The notes below the pieces were generated by a model. That model ran no database searches. It was not told where the DNA came from and saw nothing but the letters and a program-made list of their open reading frames with translations. The position numbers and the translations under genes are program-made. A stretch of 64,000 nt of DNA. It comes from Isosphaeraceae bacterium (GTDB taxonomy: Bacteria; Planctomycetota; Planctomycetia; Isosphaerales; Isosphaeraceae). The stretch is taken from assembly GCA_031291845.1 (NCBI GenBank), contig JARLIH010000414.1, forward strand, positions 1 to 64,000, in the 5' to 3' direction. The number at the start of each line of letters is the position of its first letter. Position 1 is the first letter of the stretch. Below are positions 63,509 to 64,000 of the stretch, in pieces.

Positions 63509-64000
63509 GTGAAAATGCGTTTCTTTACGGTCCCCATGCTCGACGGAGAGGAAGAATCCCAGGAGCTAAATCGTTTTCTCGCGACGCATCGCGTCCTGAC
63601 CGTGGAACGTCATTTTGTCTCGGATGGGCTCCGCAGCGCTTGGGCGATCTGCGTGAGTCATCTCGACCGCGGCGGTCGTCCCGCCTCGGAACAAGGCAAG
63701 CGGGTCGATTTTCGGGAGATCCTATCGGAATCGGATTTCGCCGTCTTCGTGAAGCTACGGAACTTGCGGAAGGCGATGGCGGACAAGGAGGGCCTGCCGG
63801 CTTACACGTTCTTCACGAACGAGCAACTTGCGGCCATGGTGCAGCAGCGCGTGACCTCGTTGAAGGGGTTGGAGGAGATCCCAGGAGTCGGTTCCGCACG
63901 GGTGAAGAAACACGGGGCAGCCTTTTTGGAGATTCTTCGAACTAGCTTGCCTACACTGCTGACAGGCGATCACGCCAACGGGGATTCCGCTGAAACGGGT
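63509..64000 (+). CDS. HRDC-domain protein, DGR accessory type (3' truncated)
   Basis: The frame is open from a GTG at 63509 to the end of the window (164 codons, no stop). GGGGAG lies 10 bases upstream. The N-terminal part MKMRFFTVPMLDGEEESQEL followed by NRFLATHRVLTVERHFVSDG is the pattern I know from HRDC proteins beside DGRs. The HRDC domain itself is FVKLRNLRKAMADKEGLPAY, FFTNEQLAAMVQQRVTSLKG and LEEIPGVGSARVKKHGAAFL. HRDC domains bind nucleic acid, and such proteins replace or accompany Avd in some DGRs. The reverse transcriptase should follow outside the window. Confidence 0.85.
   Translation, partial: MKMRFFTVPMLDGEEESQELNRFLATHRVLTVERHFVSDGLRSAWAICVSHLDRGGRPASEQGKRVDFREILSESDFAVFVKLRNLRKAMADKEGLPAYTFFTNEQLAAMVQQRVTSLKGLEEIPGVGSARVKKHGAAFLEILRTSLPTLLTGDHANGDSAETG

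Noticed and set aside
62995-63945. A 316-codon rightward open frame over the end of the FGE gene
   Set aside because: It lies in another frame than both the FGE and HRDC genes, whose motifs are clear. The HRDC frame lacks a stop within the window and is easily missed.

Overview
This window is high-GC chromosomal DNA from a planctomycete, most likely of the Gemmata/Isosphaera type. The evidence is two DUF1559 pseudopilin-like proteins, a DUF1800/DUF1501 pair, a PVC-style secretome of lipoproteins and low-complexity Gly/Tyr-rich proteins, a TadG-like protein, a Uma2 nuclease and several short dispersed palindromes between genes. No species can be named from the sequence alone. No tRNA, rRNA, CRISPR array or intact insertion sequence was seen.

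Layout. 1-4018 (+): end of dnaX, ybaB, recR, then rpoN. 4129-14578 (-): XRE regulator, polyprenyl diphosphate synthase, moaC, GT39-like membrane glycosyltransferase, a response regulator with an N-terminal HTH, a FlgI-like protein carrying a HEAT-like insert, and a TPR/glycosyltransferase/DUF6165 fusion. 15054-19974 (+): DUF1559 protein, small lipoprotein, PQQ-type beta-propeller, purH. 20213-27272 (-): Gly/Tyr-rich secreted protein, then an operon of a secreted protein, DUF1800 and DUF1501. 27474-34791: FHA protein (+), an operon of DUF1080, glycosidase-like, DUF1559 and lipoprotein genes (-), a solute-binding lipoprotein (-), PilZ (+), and csrA/fliW (-). 35318-40341 (-): ABC-2 transporter pair and a large TadG-like vWA protein. 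40751-55242 (-): housekeeping operons recO/TPR lipoprotein/lptE-like/folP/proA, phoH/pgpH/ybeY/corC-like and purA/uppS/cdsA, with a Uma2 gene between.

55243-64000 is an accessory region and the most interesting part. After dispersed repeats and a frameshifted gene remnant comes a tightly coupled operon: a SIR2-domain protein, a MoxR-type AAA+ ATPase and a 1191-residue protein with two tandem formylglycine-generating-enzyme-like (FGE, C-type-lectin fold) domains. Each FGE domain ends in a 131-bp segment. The two segments differ at 18 sites, all in codon positions 1 or 2 and almost all in NNC/NNT codons, with no synonymous difference. That is the signature of adenine-directed mutagenesis by a diversity-generating retroelement (DGR). 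Each segment is followed by the same 6-bp-stem hairpin. Downstream, running off the window, is an HRDC-domain gene of the type found as a DGR accessory. The reverse transcriptase and template repeat should lie just past the 3' end. Together these look like a DGR-diversified conflict (defence) module: a variable FGE sensor, a MoxR ATPase and a SIR2 (NADase-type) effector. The unusual point is two variable regions inside one protein, apparently made by fusing two DGR targets.
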